Shown: piece by piece, positions 1-7,297 of the stretch | Layout of the letters: each line of letters starts with the position of its first letter | Numbering within the stretch: position 1 is the stretch's first letter | From: Myxococcales bacterium | Lineage (GTDB): Bacteria; Myxococcota_A; Polyangia; Polyangiales; Polyangiaceae | Direction of reading: 5' to 3' | Length of the DNA stretch: 64,000 nt | Assembly: GCA_016706225.1 (NCBI GenBank) | Contig: JADJKB010000012.1 | Span: forward strand, 124,001-188,000 | Notes under the pieces: generated by a model | Databases searched by the model: none | What the model was told of the DNA's origin: nothing | The model's input: only the letters and a program-made list of their open reading frames with translations | Program-made: the position numbers and the translations under genes

Positions 1-31
1 CGGTCAAGCCGTCAGCTCGGGGGGAGCGCGC

Positions 32-901
32 TTACGACGACGGCATTCCGGTCACTGGGGACTGGAGCTGCCACTCGTTGTCCTGGCTCCCGGGGTTCAC
101 CGCCACGTCGGCGTCGTCGCAGTCGGGCCCCCCCGAGGCCTTGGAGGCGAACCCGTCCTTGTCGGCATCGACCCCGTCGACACCGCTGCAGTCCTGATCC
201 TTGCCGTCGCCGATCATGTCGACGGCACCCGGGAAGGTATCGGCGAGGTTGTCGTTGCAGTCGTCGCCGCCGCTCGCCTTGGAGGCGTGCTTGTCGCCGT
301 CCTTGTCGGTGCCGTCCACGCCGTCGCAGCTCTGATCGACGCCGTCGCCGACGCTGTCGGCCTTGCCGGGCGCGACTGCGGCGTCGGCGTCGTTGCAGTC
401 GGAGCCCCCGCTGGCCGTCGACGCCACGCCGTCGCCATCGGCGTCGATGCCGTCGGCGCCGTCGCAGCTCTGGTCCTTGCCATCTCCGGCCGTGTCCGGG
501 GCGCCCATGTAGGTCTTGGCGTCGGCGTCGTCGCAGTCGTCGCCGCCACTGGGGACCGTGGCGTGCCCGTCCTGGTCGAAGTCGACCCCGTCGATGCCGT
601 CGCAGTTCTGGTCGACCCCGTCCTTCACCACCTCGGAAGCATCCGGGTGGATCTTCGGATCGGTGTCGTCGCAGTCCTTGCCGCCAGCGCTCTCGTCCGC
701 GAAGCCGTCGCAGTCGCCGTCGTTCGCGACGCAGGTCCCGGCCTCGGCGCCGCCGGTCCCACTGCTACCGCCCAAGCCCCCGGTGCCGCTCGAGCCTCCG
801 CCCCCGCAGGACCAGAGCAAGGCAGACGGGGCGAAAGCGATCCAGAAGAGCGGGCCGACAACGAACTTTCTGCGCGTTTGCACGAGCCAGCGGGGTACCA
901 C
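32..901 (-). CDS. Lipoprotein with MopE-like metal-binding repeats
   Basis: Probable surface or periplasmic lipoprotein of 289 residues with a GTG start. A signal peptide ends in a lipobox (LLWSC, Cys32) and is followed by a Gly/Ser linker. Residues 76-289 are four full 46-residue repeats and one cut-short fifth. Each repeat begins DCDD or DCND and carries a second Cys in a DQxCDGxDG segment, then an Asp-rich DxDGD stretch. This is the pattern of the putative metal-binding motif family that includes the copper protein MopE; the Asp loops also resemble calcium loops of thrombospondin type 3 repeats. It is divergent from a CzcCBA-type efflux operon, so a metal-related role is plausible but inferred. 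The fifth repeat stops after about 30 residues. Confidence 0.8.
   Translation of the reverse strand: MVPRWLVQTRRKFVVGPLFWIAFAPSALLWSCGGGGSSGTGGLGGSSGTGGAEAGTCVANDGDCDGFADESAGGKDCDDTDPKIHPDASEVVKDGVDQNCDGIDGVDFDQDGHATVPSGGDDCDDADAKTYMGAPDTAGDGKDQSCDGADGIDADGDGVASTASGGSDCNDADAAVAPGKADSVGDGVDQSCDGVDGTDKDGDKHASKASGGDDCNDNLADTFPGAVDMIGDGKDQDCSGVDGVDADKDGFASKASGGPDCDDADVAVNPGSQDNEWQLQSPVTGMPSS
125..676 (-). repeat. Four tandem 138-bp coding repeats (46 residues each)
   Basis: Residues 76-121, 122-167, 168-213 and 214-259 of the lipoprotein are all exactly 46 residues from DCxD to the next DCxD. They share the Cys pair, the DGVDQ or DGKDQ box and a closing SGG. The constant length suggests growth by unequal exchange between copies. 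Confidence 0.85.
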
Positions 902-1081
902 GCCGCGTCGCGCACCGGCCTCCGACGTGTGCCTCGAGCAGGATGTGCCGGCGGCACGCAGCGAGAATTACAGTGGTTCGTCGCGTATGCGTCATTTGCG
1001 GGATTGAGCGGAGAGCCGCGAGCGACCACAGGTCGTCCGCCGCGCACGGCGCTTGCTCCCACCTGGGCCCTGACTCCTCCC

Positions 1082-2332
1082 ATGCGACTCCTCCTGGTTC
1101 TCGCGCTCTCGACCCTGGCCAGCACCGCGCTCGGCGCTCCTGTACGGATGGACCTGGCGGACGCCATGCGTCGCGCCGAGCGCCATGCCCCGGCCCTCGG
1201 ACCGAGACGTGCGGCGGTCCAGAGCACGCGCGGGCTGGCGCGTGCGGCGGTCCAGAAGCTCTCGGTGCCGCCGAGGATCGAGATCGAGGTCGGGCCCCGT
1301 TTCCGTTCCAACCCGAGCCGTGTGGGTGTCGATGCGACGCTCGGGCTCTGGCAAGACCTGCCGCTCGGGGGCGTGGGCTCCGCGCGCCGGCGCTGGGCGG
1401 CGGCGGTCGGCGGTGAGGCTGACGCGCGTCTGGTCGTGACGGTGCACGATGCGCGAGCCGAGGCCGCGCTGTCGTGGATCGACATGCGGCTCGCGCGCGA
1501 GCTCGAGGGCATCCGGCGCGAGTCCCTGGAGCACGCCCAGAGCATCGCGAAGGTAGCCGGTGCGCGGGTGCGTGCGGGCAGCGTGCCCCCGTCGGAAGAG
1601 GCGACGGCCAAGGCCCTGGCAGGCCGCGCCAGGACCGACGTGATCGACGCTGAAGGGCGGGCCTTCGTCGCCGAGACCGCCCTCCGACATCTGACCGGGA
1701 CCCAGACGCAGAACATCGAGGTCGTGGGCCCGCTCGATGTCGCCGACCGCCCTCTGGCGCTGCCCCAGTTGCTCGCCGCGGCTCGTGCCGGTCAGCCCGA
1801 CGTGTTGGCCGCGGATGCGGCCGCGCTGCGCGGCGAGCGTGCCGTCGAGATGACGCGCGCGCTCGGGAAGCCGTCTCTCGCCCTCGGGCCGAGCGTCACG
1901 CGCGAGGCCACCGGTGACTGGATCGTGCTGGCCCGCGCCGCGTTCCCTCTTCCCCTGGTCAGCCCTGCCGCGGTCGAGACCGCGCGCGCGCGCGCCGAAG
2001 CCTCCGTCCAGAGGGCCGAGGCGCGCCATGCCCGAGCTGCGCTGGAGCGCGAGCTCGACCTGGCGCTGCACGAACGCCAGCACGCGCGAGAGCTGCGCGA
2101 TGCCCTGCGCGAAGGGGTCATCGGACCCGCGCGCGAAGCCCTGCGCCAGTCTCTGGCGCAGTACGAGGCTGGGAGCATCGACACGGCGTCGGTGCTCGCG
2201 GCCCGTCGCGAGCTTCTGGGCGCCCAGGAGCGCTGGGCCGAAGCGGCGGCGGACGTGCGCCGCGCTGACATCCGATTGATGCGCCTGATGGGGCGTGACC
2301 CCCGTGAGCTTGGCGCGAAAGGAAGACGATGA
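1082..2332 (+). CDS. TolC-family outer membrane efflux protein (CzcC-like)
   Basis: Outer membrane channel of a tripartite metal efflux pump, 416 residues. The start at 1082 is chosen because it opens a clean signal peptide (MRLLLVLALSTLASTALG); upstream in-frame codons have no such sequence. The body is rich in Ala, Arg and Glu with long helices, as in the periplasmic alpha-barrel of TolC proteins, with two similar halves. Its stop overlaps the start of the membrane fusion protein gene (ATGA at 2329), so the two are translationally coupled. The CzcC assignment rests on operon order and helical character; substrate cannot be read from this subunit. Confidence 0.8.
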   Translation: MRLLLVLALSTLASTALGAPVRMDLADAMRRAERHAPALGPRRAAVQSTRGLARAAVQKLSVPPRIEIEVGPRFRSNPSRVGVDATLGLWQDLPLGGVGSARRRWAAAVGGEADARLVVTVHDARAEAALSWIDMRLARELEGIRRESLEHAQSIAKVAGARVRAGSVPPSEEATAKALAGRARTDVIDAEGRAFVAETALRHLTGTQTQNIEVVGPLDVADRPLALPQLLAAARAGQPDVLAADAAALRGERAVEMTRALGKPSLALGPSVTREATGDWIVLARAAFPLPLVSPAAVETARARAEASVQRAEARHARAALERELDLALHERQHARELRDALREGVIGPAREALRQSLAQYEAGSIDTASVLAARRELLGAQERWAEAAADVRRADIRLMRLMGRDPRELGAKGRR

Positions 2333-3438
2333 GGAAGGAGCTGCTGCTGCTGGCATTCGCCTGCCTGACCGCGTGCTCGAAGAAGGAGCCCGAAGGCGCG
2401 CAGGTGACGAGCGAGCCGAAGAAGCACGTCATCATCGTCGACACGGCCCTGATCGACTCTGGTCGAATCCGCGTGGTCCGGGCGGAGCGACGCGCGGTCG
2501 GTGGCTTGATCATCGCGACCGGCCAGATCGAGCCGCCGCCCGACGCCGCCGCGGCCATCACCTCGCCGATCACCGCGCGCGTGAAGGAGATCTCCGTTCG
2601 TCGCGGCGACCGGGTCAAGAAGGGTGACAAGCTAGCCGTGCTCGATGCAGGCGAGGTCGCACGCGTGCGCGCCGACCTTGCGCGGGCCAAGGCGCGCCGT
2701 GTTCACGCGGAGCGCGTGCTTGCGCAAGAGGAGAAGCTCTCTGCCGAGAAGGCCACCAGCGAGCGAGCGCTGTCCGACGCGAGGAGCGCGCTGGACACCG
2801 CGCGCGCCGACGAGCGCGCTGCTTCCGCGCTGCTGACGAGCTTTGGCGCCTCGGGCGGGGCGCAGCTGGTGCTGAAGGCGCCCATCGACGGCACGGTGGT
2901 CGCCGTGGACGGAGTGGTGGGTGCTCCCGTGGAGGCCACGGCGCCGCTGTTCCGCCTCGTCGACACCAAGCGCTTGGTGGCGCGAGCGGACGTCGCGGAG
3001 AGCGACGCGCACCTCGTGCCCGTCGGCGCGAGCGCGGCGATCTCCCGCGGCGACAAGCGGATCGGCTGCGAGGCGACGGTCGAGTCTCACTCGCCGCACG
3101 TCGACCCCGCCACGCGCACCGTGCCCTTCCGGGTCCGCCTGGGTGAGAAGTGCGGCGACTTCAACTCGGGCGCCTTCGTCGACATCGCCATCGAACGCGC
3201 CGCGGACGGCGGCAAGATGCTGATCTCGCTGCCCCGCGACGCCGTGGTCAGCGTCGACGAGGTGCCGATCGTGTTCATCGCCGGCAAGCCCGGCGAGTTC
3301 GAGCCAAGGAGCGTGCGAGTGGCTGAATACACCGGGCCGCGGGTGTTCCTGGAACAGGGGGTGAACGAAGGCGAAAGCGTCGCCGAGCGTGGGGCGCTGC
3401 TGCTCAAGGGCGAGCTCATGCGCTCGCGGCTGGAGTGA
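2329..3438 (+). CDS. HlyD/CzcB-family membrane fusion lipoprotein
   Basis: Periplasmic adaptor linking the RND pump to the outer membrane channel, 369 residues. The N-terminus is a lipoprotein signal with lipobox LTAC (Cys16). A lipoyl/barrel-sandwich half motif (ITARVKEISVRRGDRVKKGD) is followed by a coiled-coil hairpin rich in Ala, Arg and Glu, then the second half (LKAPIDGTVVAVDGVVGAPV). The remainder fits the beta-barrel and membrane-proximal domains. There is no His-rich metal-binding N-terminal extension of the sort found in some CzcB and CusB proteins. It lies between the channel gene and the pump gene, five bases before the pump start. Confidence 0.88.
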   Translation: MRKELLLLAFACLTACSKKEPEGAQVTSEPKKHVIIVDTALIDSGRIRVVRAERRAVGGLIIATGQIEPPPDAAAAITSPITARVKEISVRRGDRVKKGDKLAVLDAGEVARVRADLARAKARRVHAERVLAQEEKLSAEKATSERALSDARSALDTARADERAASALLTSFGASGGAQLVLKAPIDGTVVAVDGVVGAPVEATAPLFRLVDTKRLVARADVAESDAHLVPVGASAAISRGDKRIGCEATVESHSPHVDPATRTVPFRVRLGEKCGDFNSGAFVDIAIERAADGGKMLISLPRDAVVSVDEVPIVFIAGKPGEFEPRSVRVAEYTGPRVFLEQGVNEGESVAERGALLLKGELMRSRLE

Positions 3439-3442
3439 ATCG

Positions 3443-6400
3443 ATGATTGGCCGTCTCGCGCGCCTGGTCGTCGAGTACCCGCTCCTGACCATCCTGGGTG
3501 TGTTGGCCCTGATCGTCGTCGGCGTCCGCAGCTACCAGACGCTGCCCATCGATGCCGTGCCTGACCTGACCAACGTGCAGGTACAGGTCCTGACCAGCGC
3601 CCCCGGCCTTTCACCCACGGAGGTCGAGCGACTGGTCACCCAGCCGGTCGAGGTGGCGATGACCGGTGTGCCTCACGTCACGCGCATCCGTTCGGTGTCG
3701 CGCTCTGGCGTCAGCGCGGTCACGCTGGTGTTCGACGACGCCACCGAGCTCAGCGCGGCGCGCGAGCTGGTCGCGCAGCGCCTGCCCGCGGCGCGCGAGG
3801 TGATCCCACCAAGTGCGGGCCGCCCGGAGCTCGGGCCCCTGACCACCAGCCTGGGTGAGGTCTACCACTTCACCGTGCGCTGGCCCGGTCACTCGCTGCG
3901 CGAGATCCGCATGCTGCTCGACTGGGACATCGCCTACAGGCTGCGCTCGGTGCCGGGCGTGGTCGAGGTCAACTCGTGGGGCGGCGACACGCGGCAGATC
4001 GAGGTGCGCCTCGAGGAGCGCTCGCTGCTTGCGAACGGCGTGACCGCCGAGATGGTCGAAGAGGCCGTGCTCGGCGCCGGGCAGAACGTCAGCGCAGGCT
4101 TCGTGGAGCGCAGCGAGGAGGGCACCTTCGTCCGCGCCGAGGCCTCGTACCGCACCCGAGAGGACGTGGCGCGGCAGGTGGTGACGACGCGAGGCAAGAA
4201 CGGCGCGACCCGTCCCGTGCTGGTGCAGGACGTCGCGAACGTGGTCGATGGCAGTGCGCCGCGCTTCGCCGCTGCGACCGCAGATGGCAAGGGCGAGACC
4301 GTCTACACGATGGTGCAGATGATCGCGGGCGGGAACGCGCATCAGGTCGTCGCCCGGGTCAAGGATCGGCTCTCGGAGATCGAGAAGAGCCTGCCGGAAG
4401 GCGCGGTGATCGAGCCCTTCTACGACCGATCGGCGTTCGTCGACGAGGTGCTGGGCACGGTGAAGAAGAACCTGCTCGAGGGCGGCGCCATCGTGGCGCT
4501 GGTGCTCCTGGTGATGCTGGGTCACCTGCGCGCAGGGCTCGTGGTCGCCTCGGTGATCCCGCTGTCGATGCTCGGCGCCTTCATCCTGATGCGCTACTTC
4601 GGTGTGAGCGGGAACCTGCTCAGCCTGGGCGCCATCGACTTCGGTCTGGTGGTCGACGGCTCCGTGGTGGTCATCGAAGGCGCCCTGGCCGCGATGGCCA
4701 CGCATCATCTCTCGGGCAAGCAAGCCATGGGGCGCGTCGCCGGCGAGATGGGGCGGGCGGTGACCATGGCGGTGCTCATCATCGCCATCGTGTATGCGCC
4801 GGTGCTCCTGCTCGAGGGCGTGGAGGGCAAGATGTTCCGGCCCATGGCGCTCACCGTGCTGTTCGCCCTGGGGGTCGCGCTGATCCTGACCTTCACCTGG
4901 GTGCCGGCCGTTGGCGGCCTGTTGCTCACGGGCGCGCACCATGACGAGCCACGCATCGTCAGGTGGCTCAAGCGCGTCTACCATCCCGTGGTCAGCGCGC
5001 TGGTGGACCGCTGGAAGCTCGCCGCAGCCGGCGTGGCCACGCTGGTCCTCGCGGGCTTTCTCGTCGCCGCGACGCGGGGCGCCGAGTTCGTGCCGCGGCT
5101 CGAGGAGGGTGACCTCGCGATCCAGGTCACGCGACCGCCAAGCGTCACGCTCGCCGAGGCGACGCGCGGCACGACCGCGATCGAACAGGTGTTGATGCGC
5201 TACCCGGAGGTGGAAAGGGTCGTGAGCCGCACCGGCAGCCCCGACGTCGCGACGGACGTGATGGGCCCCGAGCAGAGCGACGTGCTCGTGATCTTGAAGC
5301 CGCGCAAGGAGTGGAAGACCGCGAAGGACGCCGCCGGGTTCGCCGAGGTGCTCGGTCCCGAGCTGGACAAGGCGCTGCCCGGCGCGGCGTTCGGCTTCAC
5401 GCAGCCCATCGAGATGCGCGTGGACGAGCTGATTGGCGGCGTGAAGGCCGACGTGGGCGTGAAGATCTTCGGTCACGACCTGGGCAAGCTCCGCACGGTC
5501 GCCGAGGAGCTGTCGCAGGTCATCAGCGCCACGCGCGGCGCGGCAGACGTGCGCGTGGAGCCGATGAGTGGGCTCAGCATGTTGACCCTGACGCCGGATA
5601 CCCGAGAGATGGGGCGCCGCGGGGTCCGCTCGTCGGAGCTCACTGCGTTCATCGAGACGCTGAGGACCGGGCGGCATGCAGGTCACCTGATCGAAGGTGA
5701 GCGTCGCTTCGACGTGATGTTGCGGGCGAATGCCGTCCCGACTGCCGACGACGGTCCCATCCAGCGCGTACGCGTGCCGCTCGCAGAGGGTCGCTCCGTC
5801 CTGCTCGGCGACGTGACCCGCGTCTCGATGTCGGACGGTCCCGCTCAGGTGAGCCGCGAGCAAGGCCGGCGGCGCGTGCTGATCGAGGTGAACGTGCGAG
5901 GGCGCGACCTGGCGAGCTTCGTGCAAGAGCTACGCTCGCGCATCGATGCCGTGAAGTTGCCGCCGGGCTACTACGTGGAGTTCGGCGGCGAGTACGAGAA
6001 CCTGGCTAGCGCCACCGCGCGGCTGGCCGTGGTGGTGCCGCTGACGCTGGGGGTGGTGCTCGTGCTGCTGTACCTGGCCTTCGGCTCGATCCGCCCGGCG
6101 CTGCTCATCTTCGTCAACGTGCCCGCGGCGGCGACGGGTGGGTTCGTGGCGCTTGCGCTCCGCGGGTTCGAGCTGAGCGTGAGCGCGGCAGTGGGGTTCC
6201 TCGCGCTGTTCGGCGTGGCGACGCTGAACGGCGTGGTGTTGCTCGCGTCCGTGCGGAATCGACAGCTGCACGGCGACGACACGCGCGACGCGGTGCTGGG
6301 CGCGGCCGACGAGCGTGTGCGACCGGTGCTGGTCACTGCCCTGGTGGCGGCCCTGGGCTTCGTCCCCATGGCCATCGCCACCGGCACCGGTGCCGAGGTG

Positions 6401-6541
6401 CAGCGCCCACTCGCGACGGTCGTGATCGGCGGGCTGGTCACCGCTTCGCTGGTCACGCTGCTGGCGCTGCCCGCGCTCTACGTGCGCTTCGGGGGCAAGC
6501 CCGAGGCAGTGGACGGGGGCGAGGTCGAAGCGCCGGGGTGA
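3443..6541 (+). CDS. Heavy-metal efflux RND pump, CzcA family
   Basis: Inner membrane proton-driven exporter of 1032 residues, the usual length for CzcA/CusA proteins. ATG at 3443 gives the typical N-terminus MIGRLARLVVEYPLLTILG with the first membrane helix directly after; an earlier in-frame start would add 18 unrelated residues. Two repeated halves with six-helix bundles are visible. The TM4 segment reads GAIDFGLVVDGSVVVIEG, close to the DFGxxxDGAxVxxEN motif of the Co/Zn/Cd group and unlike the Cu/Ag type, but the final Asn is Gly. Third and last gene of the operon. Divalent Zn/Co/Cd is the best guess for substrate. Confidence 0.9.
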   Translation: MIGRLARLVVEYPLLTILGVLALIVVGVRSYQTLPIDAVPDLTNVQVQVLTSAPGLSPTEVERLVTQPVEVAMTGVPHVTRIRSVSRSGVSAVTLVFDDATELSAARELVAQRLPAAREVIPPSAGRPELGPLTTSLGEVYHFTVRWPGHSLREIRMLLDWDIAYRLRSVPGVVEVNSWGGDTRQIEVRLEERSLLANGVTAEMVEEAVLGAGQNVSAGFVERSEEGTFVRAEASYRTREDVARQVVTTRGKNGATRPVLVQDVANVVDGSAPRFAAATADGKGETVYTMVQMIAGGNAHQVVARVKDRLSEIEKSLPEGAVIEPFYDRSAFVDEVLGTVKKNLLEGGAIVALVLLVMLGHLRAGLVVASVIPLSMLGAFILMRYFGVSGNLLSLGAIDFGLVVDGSVVVIEGALAAMATHHLSGKQAMGRVAGEMGRAVTMAVLIIAIVYAPVLLLEGVEGKMFRPMALTVLFALGVALILTFTWVPAVGGLLLTGAHHDEPRIVRWLKRVYHPVVSALVDRWKLAAAGVATLVLAGFLVAATRGAEFVPRLEEGDLAIQVTRPPSVTLAEATRGTTAIEQVLMRYPEVERVVSRTGSPDVATDVMGPEQSDVLVILKPRKEWKTAKDAAGFAEVLGPELDKALPGAAFGFTQPIEMRVDELIGGVKADVGVKIFGHDLGKLRTVAEELSQVISATRGAADVRVEPMSGLSMLTLTPDTREMGRRGVRSSELTAFIETLRTGRHAGHLIEGERRFDVMLRANAVPTADDGPIQRVRVPLAEGRSVLLGDVTRVSMSDGPAQVSREQGRRRVLIEVNVRGRDLASFVQELRSRIDAVKLPPGYYVEFGGEYENLASATARLAVVVPLTLGVVLVLLYLAFGSIRPALLIFVNVPAAATGGFVALALRGFELSVSAAVGFLALFGVATLNGVVLLASVRNRQLHGDDTRDAVLGAADERVRPVLVTALVAALGFVPMAIATGTGAEVQRPLATVVIGGLVTASLVTLLALPALYVRFGGKPEAVDGGEVEAPG

Positions 6542-6584
6542 CCCCGGAGCGAACACCGACGTCGGTGGGGGCGAGCTTGGCCGA

Positions 6585-6830
6585 GCGGACATCGGCATCG
6601 TCGGCGCCGGCTTCGCTGGCCTGGTGTGCGCCGATCGCCTCGCGGCCAAGGGTGTCGCGGCCACGCTGCACGAAGCGGCAGACCGCGTGGGCGGGCGCGC
6701 GCGGCCGCGTCGCTCGGGACGCGTGCTCGGGGTGTCGGTCGACGGTCTCCCGCGCACCGGCGGTTCGAATCCGGGACGGTCACATGATCCGACGGCATGC
6801 GCGCACTGCGGTGCGAGCTCCGGGAGGCCG
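6585..6830 (+). pseudogene. Decayed FAD-dependent amine oxidase remnant
   Basis: Between 6585 and 6698 the + strand encodes a textbook FAD-binding Rossmann start: IGIVGAGFAGLVCADRLAA, then the acidic residue and AADRVGGRARP typical of flavin monoamine oxidases. The similarity stops there. Continuing frames hold stops, and only a weak possible echo (DGMRALRCELREAD, around 6790-6830, in another frame) follows. About 35 residues survive of an expected 450-500. No RBS or sensible start precedes it. I read it as a degraded and truncated gene rather than a small functional protein. Confidence 0.6.
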
Positions 6831-7264
6831 ACACGCCCACGCTGCGCGGTGCTCGTTCTCACTGGCGACGTCGAACAGCCTACGCGACCGAAGTTTGGTC
6901 AGCGGGCTGACCGCTCGCGACGTGGCGCAGGTGTGCCCGGTGGCGGCAGAACGCGCCGCAGCGCGCACGTCTTGCGGGGCGCGCCCGGGCCGTTGCACAA
7001 TCTGCGGCGGCTGCCGATGGATCCGCAAGTGTTGCGCGATGTGCCCCGTCGATTGGGGCCGAAGGGGCACAATCGCGGCTGGGTAAAGAGGCACGCGCCT
7101 TGCGTGAATTGCGCGGCAGGAAGCAAGCGGCGAGGCGAGAAGCGTGATGACCCTGGCGATGTCCCGAGCGTGCGCGGACGGTATGCACGCCGTTCGAGAC
7201 AAGCGCCTACCACCTGTGGCAAAAGGCCGTCCGAAGCGCCGCGAATTTCCGAGGGGGTCTTGCA
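6831..7264. other. Non-coding stretch upstream of the cytochrome operon
   Basis: No convincing gene is visible on either strand. Open frames exist but have no recognisable domain, signal sequence or RBS. It probably holds the promoter of the cytochrome operon and further debris of the decayed oxidase. I could not find a convincing sigma-70 or sigma-54 promoter by eye. Confidence 0.5.
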
Positions 7265-7288
7265 CCTGCCGCCACTGAGTTCGGCAGG
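7265..7288 (+). promoter_or_regulatory. Perfect hairpin overlapping the RBS of the 34-haem cytochrome gene
   Basis: CCTGCCG (7265-7271) pairs perfectly with CGGCAGG (7282-7288) across a 10-base loop. The 3' arm contains the first three bases of the AGGAGG ribosome binding site (7286-7291), which serves the TTG start at 7298. In mRNA this stem would partly mask the RBS. Translational control is an inference. Confidence 0.5.
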
Positions 7289-7297
7289 AGGTAGACC

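Noticed and set aside
287..1081. Long open frame extending the TolC-like gene upstream
   Set aside because: It runs antisense over the MopE-like gene and encodes no signal peptide or family similarity. The signal peptide at 1082 sets the start.
6762..6772. tRNA-like T-loop sequence GGTTCGAATCC
   Set aside because: The flanking bases form only about three of five T-stem pairs, and there is no acceptor or anticodon stem around it. It is better explained as part of the decayed oxidase region.
7249..7264. Possible sigma-54 promoter (TTGCA box at 7260) before the cytochrome operon
   Set aside because: The GG and GC doublets are not ten bases apart as required for a -24/-12 promoter.
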